Of a stretch of 6,293 nt of DNA, positions 5,536-6,293 are shown in pieces; position 1 is the first letter of the stretch, and each line of letters opens with the position of its first letter. The notes beneath the pieces were generated by a model. The model had not been told where the DNA came from, searched no databases, and saw nothing but the letters and a program-made list of their open reading frames with translations. The translations under genes were made by a program, and so were the position numbers. This DNA comes from Victivallales bacterium (lineage in GTDB: Bacteria; Verrucomicrobiota; Lentisphaeria; Victivallales; JAUVCU01), in the NCBI GenBank assembly GCA_029934175.1, contig JAOZMT010000140.1, positions 1-6,293 of the forward strand, given 5' to 3'.

Positions 5536-6293
5536 CTACCAGTCAAAATCAACATACAAATCTGGATGCGATTTTTTGAGTTGTTCTATCTCTTTTTTAT
5601 CATAATCTTTCGATAATGTTAAATTACTTAATTCTTTACAGTTTTTAAGTGGAGATAAATCTTTAACTTTGGTGTTACCTATTTCTAATGTCTTTAAAAC
5701 TAAACAACCTTTTAATGGCGACAAATCGCTAACTAGACTATCTTTTACTTTCAAATCATCTAATTCTGTTAAATTTCCTAAGCTCGATATATCTTTTATA
5801 TTTGAACTTGTTAAATCTAAATAAACTAAATGCTTTTTATCAGCTAATACACTTAGATTAGATATATTACTTTTAGAAATTGTAATATTTTTAATCTGTT
5901 TCATATTTTTTATTGCAGATATATCTTCTAAACTGGTGCATTCAGTAATAGTTATTTTTTTCAAGTTTTGACATTTTTTTAGAAAATTAATATCTGTTAA
6001 ATTGGAATTATAGACAGTTGTAAATTCCTCAAGAGAGGAAATTCCATTTAAATCATTCATTTCTTTTGCACTTATAGGTTTTGGTGTATTCATTCTAACA
6101 TCTAATTTTTTCAAATTCTTCATTTTAGCAACAATTTTTAAAGACCCTTTATCAAATTTACCGCCATGAAGTTTTAATTCTTCTAATTTTTTCAATTTAC
6201 TGACAAATTTAATATTTGTTGAACCAGTAAAAGGATCAGAAGGATTAAGGGTTAATGATTTTAAACTTGATAAACTTGATAATTTATCCATAT
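5536..6293 (-). CDS. Leucine-rich-repeat protein, C-terminal part (5' end outside the window)
   Basis: At least 251 residues of short LRRs of the internalin/SDS22-like kind, stopping at TAG 5538-5536. Repeats of about 21-23 residues are clear from residue 100 on, with spines such as LKKITI, IKNITI, LVYLDL, LDDLKV, LKTLEI and LSNLTL, followed by (I/V)xDLSPLK or (I/V)xDISSL turns. The protein ends in a charged tail (EIEQLKKSHPDL) and a terminal FDW, which looks like a C-terminal cap. The first ATG in frame is at 6291-6289, but it already sits inside an LRR spine (LSSLSSLKSLTL), no ribosome site is visible, and the frame stays open to the edge. I therefore treat it as an internal methionine of a longer gene. 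LRRs mediate protein or ligand binding. In PVC-group bacteria such tails occur on secreted proteins and on protein kinases, and the missing N-terminus would decide which. It is probably the first visible gene of the operon. Confidence 0.85.
   Translation of the reverse strand, partial: MDKLSSLSSLKSLTLNPSDPFTGSTNIKFVSKLKKLEELKLHGGKFDKGSLKIVAKMKNLKKLDVRMNTPKPISAKEMNDLNGISSLEEFTTVYNSNLTDINFLKKCQNLKKITITECTSLEDISAIKNMKQIKNITISKSNISNLSVLADKKHLVYLDLTSSNIKDISSLGNLTELDDLKVKDSLVSDLSPLKGCLVLKTLEIGNTKVKDLSPLKNCKELSNLTLSKDYDKKEIEQLKKSHPDLYVDFDW

Overview
The window is a compact, very AT-rich (roughly 25-30% G+C by eye) block of four genes. All are read from the minus strand and spaced so tightly that they look like one transcription unit. 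In transcription order (high to low coordinates) they are: the 3' part of a leucine-rich-repeat protein gene (6293-5536); a secreted two-domain protein ending in a LamG/concanavalin-like domain (5498-4281); a 1382-residue transmembrane Ser/Thr protein kinase (4278-130); and the first 39 codons of an AAA-type ATPase (119-1). The three gaps are 37, 2 and 10 nt. I see no RNA gene, CRISPR array, transposase, terminator or convincing promoter. No non-coding stretch is longer than about 40 nt.

The centrepiece is the kinase. It has a cytoplasmic Hanks-type kinase domain whose N-lobe is interrupted by about 105 charged helical residues, then a basic stop-transfer stretch and one membrane span. Next come a short 11-residue repeat region, helical TPR-like sequence, a LamG_3-type domain, a formylglycine-generating-enzyme-like (C-type-lectin-fold) domain without the catalytic cysteine pair, and a helical C-terminus. 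This reads as a receptor kinase with two stacked carbohydrate- or protein-binding modules outside the membrane. The gene just upstream encodes an exported protein whose C-terminal LamG domain is clearly a paralogue of the kinase's own LamG domain. The gene before that ends in LRRs. A reasonable inference is a surface-sensing module: secreted LamG and LRR partners, a receptor kinase and perhaps the ATPase as an effector. Nothing in the sequence proves that they interact.

Kinase-FGE and kinase-LRR combinations, LamG_3/DUF1080-like secreted proteins and this style of LRR tail are typical of the Planctomycetota-Verrucomicrobiota-Lentisphaerota group. The low G+C would suit an AT-rich Lentisphaerota-like or related lineage. 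This placement is an inference with modest confidence. The standard code (TAA/TAG stops, TGG Trp) fits all the genes.

The least expected signal is at DNA level. A 13-nt motif, TGCGANNTGTGCA, occurs exactly six times and with one mismatch five more times. All copies lie inside the kinase gene, in both orientations and in more than one reading frame. Four of the exact or near-exact copies sit in a 30-33-bp tandem array just outside the membrane span.
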